Assembly (NCBI RefSeq): GCF_905203285.1
Contig: NZ_CAJKVK010000072.1
Coordinates: 1 to 10,333 of the forward strand
DNA from: an uncultured Succinatimonas sp.
GTDB lineage: Bacteria; Pseudomonadota; Gammaproteobacteria; Enterobacterales; Succinivibrionaceae
Direction: 5' to 3'
DNA length: 10,333 nucleotides
The position numbers were made by a program, and so were the translations under genes. Positions 1 to 6,663 of the stretch are shown here, one piece after another. The notes under the pieces are model-generated. The model saw only the letters and a program-made list of their open reading frames with translations. It searched no databases and was not told where the DNA came from. Within the stretch, counting starts at the first letter, position 1. Every line of letters begins with the position of its first letter.

Positions 1-77
1 GCGAAACTGCCCTTCCTTCTTTCAAGTTATCGGGAATGACTATTTAGTCACCCTCAATGCCTGCGGAGTAACTCTGA
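1..77. other. Left edge upstream of dctQ; no gene assigned
   Basis: No gene can be assigned here. On the + strand, frame 1 stops at 37-39 after 12 codons (ending SSYRE) and frame 3 stops at 45-47. Frame 2 stays open into dctQ until 89-91. None of these tails reads like the usual end of a TRAP binding protein, although a dctP gene is what one expects just left of dctQ. The segment holds the dctQ ribosome-binding site (GGAG at 65-68, nine bases before the ATG) and a short inverted repeat listed separately. Confidence 0.5.
37..50. promoter_or_regulatory. Short inverted repeat upstream of dctQ
   Basis: TGACTA and TAGTCA are perfect 6-base arms around a TT centre, 28 bases before the dctQ start. 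It is too short and AT-rich to be a terminator and has no T-tract. It could be an operator half-site pair for a GntR-like or similar dimeric regulator, which often control sugar-acid TRAP operons, or it could be chance. No promoter hexamers are convincing around it. Confidence 0.2.
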
Positions 78-557
78 ATGAAAAATTTTGAACAAAAATT
101 ATATAGCGTATTGTCAAATTTGTGCGGAATTCTGATTTTCGTTATGACTATTTTGATTTTTACGCAAGTTGTTTGCCGTTATGTGATGCATAATTCGCTA
201 ACTTGGTCTGAGGAGTTAGGACGTTATTTGTTTGTATGGATTACATTTGTCGGTTTGCCTGTTGCTTTAAAAGCAGGGGCTCATGTTGCTATAGATCTTT
301 TATTAAAAAAGACGAAAGGTAGATTTCATATAGCAATTTTAACGATAAATGCAGTTGCTACTGCAATTTTAGGTATTGTTATTTTCTATTCGGGAATAAG
401 ATTAGTATTGTTAGGCGTTGGACAAATATCTTCTGCGATGCAATTACCAATGCAATACGTTTATACAATTATTCCGGTTAGTGGTCTTCTTCTTTTGTTT
501 TTTACCGTCACAGTATATTTAGAAGAAAGAGCTAAGGCATTACAAGGAGATAAATAA
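78..557 (+). CDS. dctQ: TRAP transporter small permease subunit (DctQ family)
   Basis: Small integral-membrane subunit of a tripartite ATP-independent periplasmic (TRAP) transporter. It pairs with the large subunit DctM in the inner membrane to take up an organic or sugar acid delivered by a periplasmic binding protein, driven by an ion gradient. The 159-residue length fits the family. Hydrophobic segments lie near residues 15-34, 48-66, 85-108 and 127-146, giving the usual four helices. The family hallmark TWSEELGRYLFVW is at 42-54 and a GAHVAID stretch at 67-73. The ATG at 78 follows GGAG at 65-68. It is the first gene of the operon visible here and is separated from dctM by one base. Cotranscription with otnK and otnC suggests a four-carbon sugar acid as cargo, which is inference from context. 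No DctP binding protein is in the window. Confidence 0.93.
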   Translation: MKNFEQKLYSVLSNLCGILIFVMTILIFTQVVCRYVMHNSLTWSEELGRYLFVWITFVGLPVALKAGAHVAIDLLLKKTKGRFHIAILTINAVATAILGIVIFYSGIRLVLLGVGQISSAMQLPMQYVYTIIPVSGLLLLFFTVTVYLEERAKALQGDK

Positions 558-558
558 T

Positions 559-1821
559 ATGTTGACCGCCATAATTATTGTTACCTTCGTTCTTTTTTTA
601 GTATTAGGCTTACCAATTGCGTTTGTGTTAGCCGTCTCATCGATAAGTGCTGCTTTATTTTTAGGTTTGCCTTTAGATATTATTTGCCAGCGTTTTTTCA
701 CTGCAATTGATTCTTTTCCATTAATGGCTATTCCTTTATTTATGTTGGCTGGTACCTTTATGAGTAAAGGAGGTATTACAGAAGCTATTATTGGTTTTGC
801 ATTGTCAATAGTTGGAGGAATTAGAGGTTCTTTAGCTCACGTTGTAGCTATTAGCGGTATTATTATGGGAGGCATTTCAGGATCTGGCGTTGCTGATACT
901 GCAGCTCTAGGTACTGTAATGGTTCCTGAAATGAAAAAACGTGGATATGACGTTGAATTTTCCGCTGCTCTGGTAGCCGCTTCTGGTGCTATTGGTTTAA
1001 TTATCCCGCCATCAATTGCGATTATTATTTATGGTGTAGCCACTCAATCTTCAATTGGTGATCTATTTTTGGCTGCTGTAATTCCTGGTGTGGCTATTGG
1101 TTTTGGTTTCTTAATATATTCTTGGTGGTATACCAGGAAACATAATTATCCGGCAGAAGGAGCTGTCCCTTTTAAAGAGAAGGTTCTTCGCTTTAAGACA
1201 GCATTCTGGGCTTTATTGATGCCCGTTATGATTATTTGGGGTATTCGTGGCGGTGTTTTTACTCCTACAGAAGGTGGCGCTGTTGTTGCAGTTTATGCAT
1301 TGATTTTGAGCCTTTTTGTTTACCGTAAGTTATCAATTAAAGATATTATTCCTGTATGTATCGAAGCGGCCATTAGTACTGCGGCTATTGCAATAATTAT
1401 TGCTTCTACGTCCTTGTTTGGATGGATACTTGCCAGTGAAAGAATACCGCAAATGTTATCAGCTGCATTAGTGGCAATTACAGATAATAAAATCATTTTA
1501 TTGATAATAGTAATTGGATTGTTGCTTATTGTAGGAATGTTTTTAGATAGTTCTCCTGCTATTTTGCTTCTTTCTCCTATTTTGGCTCCAGCAATGCAAG
1601 CTGTTGGTGTAGATTTGGTTCAATTCGGCATTATCATGGTTATCACTTTAACGGTCGGCTTGTTGTCCCCACCTGTTGGAACTGCGTTATTCGTATCTAG
1701 TAATGTTACTAAAGTTCCGTTATTGAAACTAAGTGTAAGGGTATTGCCTTTCATCGGTGTCATGTTGCTGGTTACTTTGATAATTGCATTTATTCCTGAA
1801 ACTGTAACCTGGGTTAGCTAA
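559..1821 (+). CDS. dctM: TRAP transporter large permease subunit (DctM family)
   Basis: Large membrane subunit that forms the transport path of the TRAP system; 420 residues, normal for DctM. It is almost continuously hydrophobic, with about a dozen predicted helices. Family motifs are clear: SFPLMAIPLFMLAG at 52-65, GGISGSGVADTAALG at 104-118, and a GAIGLIIPPS stretch at 143-152 ahead of IAIIIYG. A second-half repeat includes FTPTEGGAVVAVYA, and a LLSPPVGTALFV segment lies near the C-terminus. The start at 559 has an ideal AAGGAG at 544-549, nine bases upstream and inside the end of dctQ, so the two are translationally coupled. otnK follows after 14 bases. Substrate specificity comes mainly from the missing binding protein, so the sugar-acid assignment rests on the neighbouring enzymes. 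Confidence 0.95.
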   Translation: MLTAIIIVTFVLFLVLGLPIAFVLAVSSISAALFLGLPLDIICQRFFTAIDSFPLMAIPLFMLAGTFMSKGGITEAIIGFALSIVGGIRGSLAHVVAISGIIMGGISGSGVADTAALGTVMVPEMKKRGYDVEFSAALVAASGAIGLIIPPSIAIIIYGVATQSSIGDLFLAAVIPGVAIGFGFLIYSWWYTRKHNYPAEGAVPFKEKVLRFKTAFWALLMPVMIIWGIRGGVFTPTEGGAVVAVYALILSLFVYRKLSIKDIIPVCIEAAISTAAIAIIIASTSLFGWILASERIPQMLSAALVAITDNKIILLIIVIGLLLIVGMFLDSSPAILLLSPILAPAMQAVGVDLVQFGIIMVITLTVGLLSPPVGTALFVSSNVTKVPLLKLSVRVLPFIGVMLLVTLIIAFIPETVTWVS

Positions 1822-1835
1822 AAAGGATAAAGATT

Positions 1836-3113
1836 ATGTCTAATAAGTTGTTTTTGGGTATTGTTGGCGATGATTTTACTGGATCAAGTGATGCTGCGTC
1901 TTTTGCAGTAAAGTCAGGATTAAAGACCATGTTGTTTGATGGCATTCCTTCGGATATCGATTTAGAAAAGGAAGGAATACAGGCTGCAGTTATTGCTTTA
2001 AAAAGTAGAATGGCGCCTGTTGCAGAAGCAAAAGAACAGTCTTTAGCTGCTGCAAAATGGCTTGTTGAACATGGCGCTCAGCATATATACAGTAAATATT
2101 GTTCGACTTTTGATTCGACCCCTAAAGGAAATATTGGACCAATTTTGGATAATTTCCTTGAAGGATTTGAAGCAAAAGCAAGCATTATTTGTCCTGCGCT
2201 GCCTGTAAATGGACGTATTGTTAAAGATGGTATTTTGTATATAAATGGTGTCCCTCTTGCTGAGAGCCCGATGAAAAATCATCCTTTAACTCCGATGTGG
2301 GATTCAAGTTTGAAGAATCTTATGGAAGCACAGTCTTCATATAAATGTTTTAATGTGCCTCATGATGTTCTTTATGATGAGGAAAAATTAAAAGCATTAA
2401 TTAAAAATATTGAAAAAGATAATGAGCATTATTATTTAATTCCTGACTATGAAAATGATACTGATGCCAGTCAGATTGCAAAAGTATTTGGAGATATGTT
2501 TATCCAAAGCGGCGGTTCTGGTGTCTTAACAGCATTGGGAGAATATTACCTTAAAAAGGAAGGGGCAACTTTAGGTGTCTCTCATATTCCTAATTCAAAA
2601 ACAGATGGAAAGGCTTTATTACTTGCAGGTAGTTGTTCTGTTGCAACACAAAAACAGATAAAAACTTTTAAGGAAAGCGGTAATCAAGTAATTAAAATTG
2701 ATGCACATAAATTAATGTCAGGAGAATTGACCGCTAAAGATTTATGGTGTGACTATAAATCAGTTAAAGGACACTGTTTAATCTATTCAACAGCGCCGGC
2801 TGAAGAAGTTGCTGCCTTACAAAAACAGTATGGTACAGAAAAGTTAGCTCATAAAATTGAACTAACAATGAATGAGTTAACCAAACTTGCTTTTGCTGAT
2901 GGCTTTACCAGATTTATTGTGGCAGGCGGAGAAACTTCTGGGGCAGTTATCAAAGGTTTACCTCAAGATGGTTATGTAATAGGTGAAAGCGTTGCTCCTG
3001 GCGTTCCTGTTATGGCTCCGTCAAAGCATCCTAATGTTCGTTTGGTTTTGAAATCAGGAAATTTCGGAGACGAATATTTCTTTGAAAAAGCAATCAAAAT
3101 GACAGGAGAATAG
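1836..3113 (+). CDS. otnK: 3-oxo-tetronate kinase (DUF1537 / OtnK family)
   Basis: ATP-dependent kinase of the DUF1537 family, expected to convert 3-oxo-tetronate (3-dehydro four-carbon sugar acid) to its 4-phosphate in the cytoplasm. The 425-residue length is typical. The N-terminal substrate-binding domain shows GDDFTGSSDA at 11-20, KYCSTFDSTPKGNIGP within 87-102, and a PVNGRIVKDG...ESPMKNHPLTPM block over 123-154, all characteristic of OtnK. The C-terminal nucleotide-binding domain has GGETSG at 364-369, APGVPVMAP, and the family ending KSGNFG at 406-411. RBS AAGGA at 1823-1827. The stop is three bases before otnC. A 3-oxo-tetronate decarboxylase next door favours OtnK over the related D-threonate kinase (DtnK), which sits with a PdxA2-type dehydrogenase. 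The dehydrogenase that makes its substrate (LtnD- or DenD-like) is not in this window. Confidence 0.92.
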   Translation: MSNKLFLGIVGDDFTGSSDAASFAVKSGLKTMLFDGIPSDIDLEKEGIQAAVIALKSRMAPVAEAKEQSLAAAKWLVEHGAQHIYSKYCSTFDSTPKGNIGPILDNFLEGFEAKASIICPALPVNGRIVKDGILYINGVPLAESPMKNHPLTPMWDSSLKNLMEAQSSYKCFNVPHDVLYDEEKLKALIKNIEKDNEHYYLIPDYENDTDASQIAKVFGDMFIQSGGSGVLTALGEYYLKKEGATLGVSHIPNSKTDGKALLLAGSCSVATQKQIKTFKESGNQVIKIDAHKLMSGELTAKDLWCDYKSVKGHCLIYSTAPAEEVAALQKQYGTEKLAHKIELTMNELTKLAFADGFTRFIVAGGETSGAVIKGLPQDGYVIGESVAPGVPVMAPSKHPNVRLVLKSGNFGDEYFFEKAIKMTGE

Positions 3114-3116
3114 AAA

Positions 3117-3731
3117 GTGTCTATTTTAGATTGTTCTGAGGTGCAAAAAAGCATTAATGATTGTATTAATGTCGCACATAGCCTTTTTAACCGGAATAAG
3201 GTTTCAGGTTCTTCTGCAAATTTAAGTTTTAGATATCAAGACTATGTTGTTATAACCTCATCCGGATCTTCTTTTGGAACATTAGATGTAGATGATTTTT
3301 CTGTAGTTTCTTTAGATGGAAATTTACTAGCTGGAAGAAAAGCTAGTAAGGAAGCTCCTTTACATCTTAGTTTTTATAAAAAAGATCCGAATATTGGGGC
3401 AGTATTACATACGCATAGTTTTTATAGTACTATCTGGTCATGTCTGAATCATAGTGATTCAAAAGATATTATTCCCAAATATACTCCTTATTTGGAAATG
3501 AAACTTGGCAAAGTAGGTTTAATTCCTTTTGCACCTCCAGGCAGTAAGGAATTGTTTGCTTTAGCAGAAGAGCATATTAATGATGCCAATGGATTTTTAT
3601 TGGCAAATCATGGACCTATAGTGCCAGGGAAAAATATTTACGATGCTTTCTATATACTAGAAGAGTTAGAAGAAAGCTGTAAGATTGCATGGTATTTTAG
3701 GCAAGAAAAAGATATTGTGCGAATAAAGTAG
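3117..3731 (+). CDS. otnC: 3-oxo-tetronate 4-phosphate decarboxylase (class II aldolase fold)
   Basis: Zinc enzyme of the class II aldolase/adducin family (fuculose-1-phosphate aldolase, ribulose-5-phosphate epimerase relatives). Next to OtnK it is expected to decarboxylate 3-oxo-tetronate 4-phosphate to dihydroxyacetone phosphate and CO2. The 204-residue product keeps the active-site elements: SANLSFR at 33-39 and TSSG at 47-50 for phosphate binding, E79 in KEAPLH as likely catalytic acid, and zinc ligands H98 and H100 in LHTHS plus H165 in LLANHGP. It starts with GTG at 3117, supported by AGGAG at 3104-3108 inside the end of otnK, eight bases before the start; no ATG is near. It is the last gene of the operon, with a terminator nine bases after the stop. 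The decarboxylase rather than aldolase activity is inferred from the pairing with otnK. Confidence 0.88.
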   Translation: MSILDCSEVQKSINDCINVAHSLFNRNKVSGSSANLSFRYQDYVVITSSGSSFGTLDVDDFSVVSLDGNLLAGRKASKEAPLHLSFYKKDPNIGAVLHTHSFYSTIWSCLNHSDSKDIIPKYTPYLEMKLGKVGLIPFAPPGSKELFALAEEHINDANGFLLANHGPIVPGKNIYDAFYILEELEESCKIAWYFRQEKDIVRIK

Positions 3732-3739
3732 CTCCTTTT

Positions 3740-3765
3740 AGCCCGCATTTTTCGCGGGCTTTTTT
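3740..3765 (+). terminator. Intrinsic terminator of the dctQM-otnKC operon
   Basis: AGCCCGC at 3740-3746 pairs perfectly with GCGGGCT at 3754-3760 around a 7-base loop and is followed directly by five Ts (3761-3765). It lies nine bases after the otnC stop. On the opposite strand the hairpin is followed by TAAAAGGAGC, so it should act mainly on + transcripts. The T-tract overlaps the stop codon of the convergent phosphatase gene. Confidence 0.93.
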
Positions 3766-4393
3766 AATCACATAATTTTTCTCCTGCAAGGATATCTACG
3801 GCATCCTGAAGCAGCTTCCATTTCCCGTCCTTAAATTCAAATACGGTTACGGCACAGTTTTTCTGTTCACGGGTTTTTCTGAAAAACTGGGGCGGAAGTT
3901 TTTGTACAGCCATGATCACGGCGCGGATAAAACCTCCGTGACTAACGATTAAAATGTTTTTGTTGTCGACTGCTTCGTTTTTTATTTCATCTAAAAATAT
4001 TTGTGCTCTTTTGACAATGCTAGGAATTGATTCACCTCTTTTAGGAGGAATAAAAAATTCCGGATTCATCAAGTAATTATGTAATGGATGATGCGGGTTT
4101 TTTCGTATATCCGGAATAAAATCTCCTTCACAAACACCGTAAGATATTTCAATCACCCGATCATATTTGAAAAGAGGACAATTTTTCTGACCCTTTAAGG
4201 CTCGTAATGCTGTTTCTTTGGTGCGAATGAGCGGACTGTAATAGCATTTGTCAAAGTTAATGTTAGAAATGGCAAGGCTTGCCTGTTCAGCTTGATTTTT
4301 ACCAAAATCATTAAGCGGAATATCTGATTGTCCCTGAATTTTGTCTTCAAGGTTCCAGTCAGTCATTCCGTGACGCATAAAATAAAGTTTCAT
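3764..4393 (-). CDS. Histidine phosphatase family protein (phosphoglycerate mutase-like)
   Basis: Cytoplasmic phosphatase or mutase of the histidine-phosphatase superfamily, 209 residues, in the size range of GpmB- and CobC-like members. The catalytic RHG is at 7-9 (H8 is the phosphorylated His), with R57 in SPLIRTKETA, acidic residues E82 and E89 in the segment EISYGVCEG, and the second catalytic His H152 in IVSHGG at 149-154. The GQSDIPLNDFG stretch at 21-31 is the usual substrate-loop signature. ATG at 4393 has AGGA seven bases upstream. It is monocistronic, convergent with otnC and divergent from the HD gene. The substrate cannot be read from the sequence: a broad phosphomonoesterase, a GpmB-like phosphatase or an alpha-ribazole phosphatase are all possible, and no cobalamin genes are nearby to favour the last. 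Confidence 0.9.
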   Translation of the reverse strand: MKLYFMRHGMTDWNLEDKIQGQSDIPLNDFGKNQAEQASLAISNINFDKCYYSPLIRTKETALRALKGQKNCPLFKYDRVIEISYGVCEGDFIPDIRKNPHHPLHNYLMNPEFFIPPKRGESIPSIVKRAQIFLDEIKNEAVDNKNILIVSHGGFIRAVIMAVQKLPPQFFRKTREQKNCAVTVFEFKDGKWKLLQDAVDILAGEKLCD

Positions 4394-4541
4394 GCAAAAT
4401 TCCTAGTTTGTTAATGTTGGCAACAATTTTATATGCAAAAATGGTGCTTTTTACGCAGTTTTAAGAAAAAAGCAGAATTTACGCACATAATATTTTTAAA
4501 CTGTTTGGTTAATGTTGAGATAGATAATTAGAGAGTTAAAA
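4394..4541. promoter_or_regulatory. Divergent promoter region with direct repeat
   Basis: This 148-base AT-rich region separates two divergent genes and should hold promoters for both. The 8-base direct repeat TTTACGCA occurs at 4450-4457 and 4478-4485, 28 bases apart start to start. Possible -10 boxes are TAATAT at about 4489-4494 (+ strand) and TATAAA within the ATATGC-rich segment near 4430-4436 (- strand), but neither has a good -35 box. RBSs are GAGAG at 4531-4535 for the HD gene and AGGA (4401-4404, - strand) for the phosphatase. Confidence 0.4.
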
Positions 4542-5045
4542 ATGAACGCTGAGAAAATTTCTGCAGTTTGTCAGGCTATGATTGATTACTATTCAGGTGA
4601 TCCTAAAAGAATTCAGCATTTTATGAAGGTTCATGCTTTTGCTAAGTTAATTGCAGAAAAAGAATGTTTATCTGAAAATGATTCCCTTGTTATAGAAATC
4701 GCTGCATTAGTTCATGATATCGGTATTAAAAACGCTGAAATTAAATACCACTCCAGCATGGGTAAATATCAGGAACAAGAGGGACCATCTGAAGCTAAAA
4801 AACTTCTGGAGAGACTTAATATTGATGCACAGGTAATTGATAGAGTCTGTTATTTAGTCGGACATCATCACACTTATAAAGCTATTGACGGCATTGATTA
4901 TCAAATTTTGGTCGAAGCAGATTTTTTAGTGAATATTTACGAAGACTCTTTGCCCCAAAGTTCGGTAGCCAGCGTGTTACATAAAATATTTAAAACCAAA
5001 AGCGGCATTAATCTGTTAAGAACAATTTATGCTGTGGAAGACTGA
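4542..5045 (+). CDS. Small HD-domain protein (predicted metal-dependent phosphohydrolase)
   Basis: A 167-residue single-domain HD-superfamily protein of unknown substrate, predicted cytoplasmic. The metal and catalytic residues are in order: H26 in the HFMKV helix, the H58-D59 pair in LVHDIG, His residues at 108-110 in VGHHHTY, and D127 in VEADFLVN. That is a complete HD set, so an active hydrolase on a phosphate ester or nucleotide is plausible. There is no fused GGDEF, RelA/SpoT or sensor domain, and the protein is too short for dGTPase. The wording of the protein (GDPKRIQHFMKVH, YQILVEADFLVN) resembles small uncharacterised HD proteins that I associate with anaerobic Firmicutes as well; this was not checked. 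It is monocistronic, with GAGAG upstream of the ATG. No intrinsic terminator oriented for this gene is obvious after its stop. Confidence 0.88.
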   Translation: MNAEKISAVCQAMIDYYSGDPKRIQHFMKVHAFAKLIAEKECLSENDSLVIEIAALVHDIGIKNAEIKYHSSMGKYQEQEGPSEAKKLLERLNIDAQVIDRVCYLVGHHHTYKAIDGIDYQILVEADFLVNIYEDSLPQSSVASVLHKIFKTKSGINLLRTIYAVED

Positions 5046-5050
5046 TTTTT

Positions 5051-5084
5051 AAAAGAAAAAACTCCGCAACATCAGTTGCGGAGT
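5051..5084 (-). terminator. Intrinsic terminator of the ABC-sugar kinase operon
   Basis: ACTCCGCAAC at 5061-5070 and GTTGCGGAGT at 5075-5084 form a perfect 10-bp stem with a 4-base loop. On the - strand the hairpin is followed by TTTTTCTTTT (5060-5051), the expected T-tract, so it ends transcription coming from the kinase gene, whose stop is 37 bases upstream of the hairpin. On the + strand AAAGGT follows, so it is a poor terminator for the HD gene, although the hairpin could still protect that 3' end. Confidence 0.9.
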
Positions 5085-5121
5085 AAAGGTACTATGGAGA
5101 GGAGTATTTATAAGGAAAACG

Positions 5122-6591
5122 CTATTTTGCCAGCTTTTCGTTAATCTCAAGGAACTCGCCATATCTTTCGCGAAGATATGCGTTGAGCTTAAGATCGGGC
5201 TCGATGATCTTCATCGGCTGCAGAGTTTGTTTGATGGCGTCATAGTAGTCAGAGTAATAACCTGCGCCTACAGCGGCACAAATTGCCGCAGCCTTGCATC
5301 CTGTTTGTTTTACCGTTGAAATTTCAATCGGCATATTGGCTGTTGATGCATAGATCCTCATCCACGGTTCGGAGTTGGTCGGACCGCCGTTCATACGAAT
5401 GGTCTTGGCATTGGGCGTGATTTGTAAAATCTTGTCCTGATTTAAGGTATGGGAGAAAACAATACCCTCATAGATAGCGTAAACCACGTCTTTAATCGTA
5501 TGATGAGCCTGCAGACCGTAAAGATTGGCATTCATGCCTATCTGGTAATTTGAACCGAACAGATAGGGCAGGAAGAACAAACTGGTTTTCTTGAATGCTT
5601 TTTGTATCTCGTCAACATACTTATTGCACTCGTCAAGGCTTAAGTGAGAAATGACATTATCACGCCACCATGAGAGGTTTGAAGCTGAAGTAGGTGATCC
5701 TTCATGGACGAAGAACAAGCCGGGAATACAGTAGCGGCCCCATACGTAGTGATGATCTTTTTTAGGAATTGATTTGCTTACGGCTGTTGCAATTGACCAG
5801 GTACCGGCTGCGGCACTTATTGCGGTATCATCAACGACACCTGAGGCAATTGCAGCTGATACTACGTCAAAGAATCCGCCGAATACCGGGGTTCCTGCGG
5901 CAAGACCTAATTCTTCAGCTGCTTTTGCAGTGATTTTGCCGCATTCTTCAGAAGATCCTACTATAGGAGCGGTTTTGGATTCACACTCTTCAACGCCGAA
6001 CAATGACATAAGTTTAGGATCGTATTGTCCCGTTTGAATGTTGTACATATTGCTGCCGGAGATATTGGTAATTTCGGCTCCGATTTCTCCGGTCATACGG
6101 AAGCGAACGTAGTCGTGAACCATTAAAATGGCAGCGATTTTATCGTAATTTGCTCTTTCGTGTTGCTTTAACCAACTCAAGAGCGAGACAGGATGTCCCG
6201 TCCAGATTTGCTGCATTCCGTACGGATATGCTTTATCAGCAGTGCCGTCAGCAAGCCATTTTAAGACAATATCGACAGAACGGGTGTCTGAGGAGATGAT
6301 GCCGTTGCGTACCGGATTTCCGGCTTTATCAATTGCGTATAAGCCTTTGCCATGGGAGGAGAATGACACGCCTTTAATGTCAGCTTTATCGATTCCTGCT
6401 TTTTTAACGGCGCCTCCGGTGACGATGCAGACAGCTTTCCACATCTCATCCATGTTTCTTTCAGCAAAGCCTTCAGCTTCGCTTAAAAGGTTGGCGGTGT
6501 GTTCGCATACTGCGACTTCTTCACCGGCAAGATTATAAATTCCGGCTTTGATAACAGTGCCGCCTAAGTCAACACCAAGGAAATAACTCAT
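5122..6591 (-). CDS. lyxK: FGGY-family carbohydrate kinase, L-xylulose kinase (LyxK)-like
   Basis: Cytoplasmic sugar kinase that should transfer ATP phosphate to a ketopentose; the closest match I recognise is L-xylulose kinase LyxK, giving L-xylulose 5-phosphate. It is 489 residues, close to E. coli LyxK, with shared wording along its length: WTGHPVSLLSWLKQHE at 130-145, GSNMYNIQTGQYDP at 179-192, VHEGSPTSASNL at 295-306, and YEGIVFSH at 374-381. FGGY elements are intact: phosphate-binding GVDLGGT at 6-12, catalytic base D242 in GGFFD, AGTWS at 262-266, and NGGPTNSEPW at 401-410. ATG at 6591 follows GGAG (6604-6601) by nine bases. It is the last gene of the ABC operon and lies just behind a terminator-like hairpin, so it is probably expressed at a lower level. 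Other ketose or polyol substrates cannot be excluded. No L-xylulose-5-phosphate epimerase is in the window. Confidence 0.85.
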   Translation of the reverse strand: MSYFLGVDLGGTVIKAGIYNLAGEEVAVCEHTANLLSEAEGFAERNMDEMWKAVCIVTGGAVKKAGIDKADIKGVSFSSHGKGLYAIDKAGNPVRNGIISSDTRSVDIVLKWLADGTADKAYPYGMQQIWTGHPVSLLSWLKQHERANYDKIAAILMVHDYVRFRMTGEIGAEITNISGSNMYNIQTGQYDPKLMSLFGVEECESKTAPIVGSSEECGKITAKAAEELGLAAGTPVFGGFFDVVSAAIASGVVDDTAISAAAGTWSIATAVSKSIPKKDHHYVWGRYCIPGLFFVHEGSPTSASNLSWWRDNVISHLSLDECNKYVDEIQKAFKKTSLFFLPYLFGSNYQIGMNANLYGLQAHHTIKDVVYAIYEGIVFSHTLNQDKILQITPNAKTIRMNGGPTNSEPWMRIYASTANMPIEISTVKQTGCKAAAICAAVGAGYYSDYYDAIKQTLQPMKIIEPDLKLNAYLRERYGEFLEINEKLAK

Positions 6592-6617
6592 GGATTTATA
6601 CTCCGAAATCGTAACTG

Positions 6618-6644
6618 AAAAACCGGAGAACTTGCGTTCTCCGG
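6618..6644 (-). terminator. Intercistronic terminator/attenuator between permease and kinase
   Basis: CCGGAGAAC (6623-6631) and GTTCTCCGG (6636-6644) form a perfect 9-bp, GC-rich stem. Read on the - strand the loop is GCAA, a stable GNRA-type tetraloop, and five Ts (6622-6618) follow. It sits 19 bases after the permease stop and 26 bases before the kinase ATG. There is no room for a promoter after it, so the kinase must be made from read-through or from a promoter inside the permease gene. Confidence 0.85.
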
Positions 6645-6663
6645 AATGGAAAGAAAGATCTGA

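Noticed and set aside
1..91. Tail of a dctP gene overlapping dctQ in frame 2
   Set aside because: The frame is open to 89-91, but its residues (NDYLVTLNACGV...) do not resemble a TRAP binding-protein C-terminus and the stretch is too short to judge.
2043..3154. Minus-strand open frames at 2043-2282 and 2972-3154 within otnK
   Set aside because: They are antisense to conserved otnK motifs, with no RBS or known domain.
62..5086. Ten-base match TGCGGAGTAA at 62-71 and 5077-5086
   Set aside because: One copy is part of the dctQ RBS region and the other an arm of a terminator. The flanks differ, so chance is the simplest reading.
5774..6538. Two + strand open frames (5774-6037 and 6242-6538) inside the kinase gene
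   Set aside because: They are antisense to a gene with full family motifs, have no RBS or recognisable domain, and arise from the codon pattern of the other strand.
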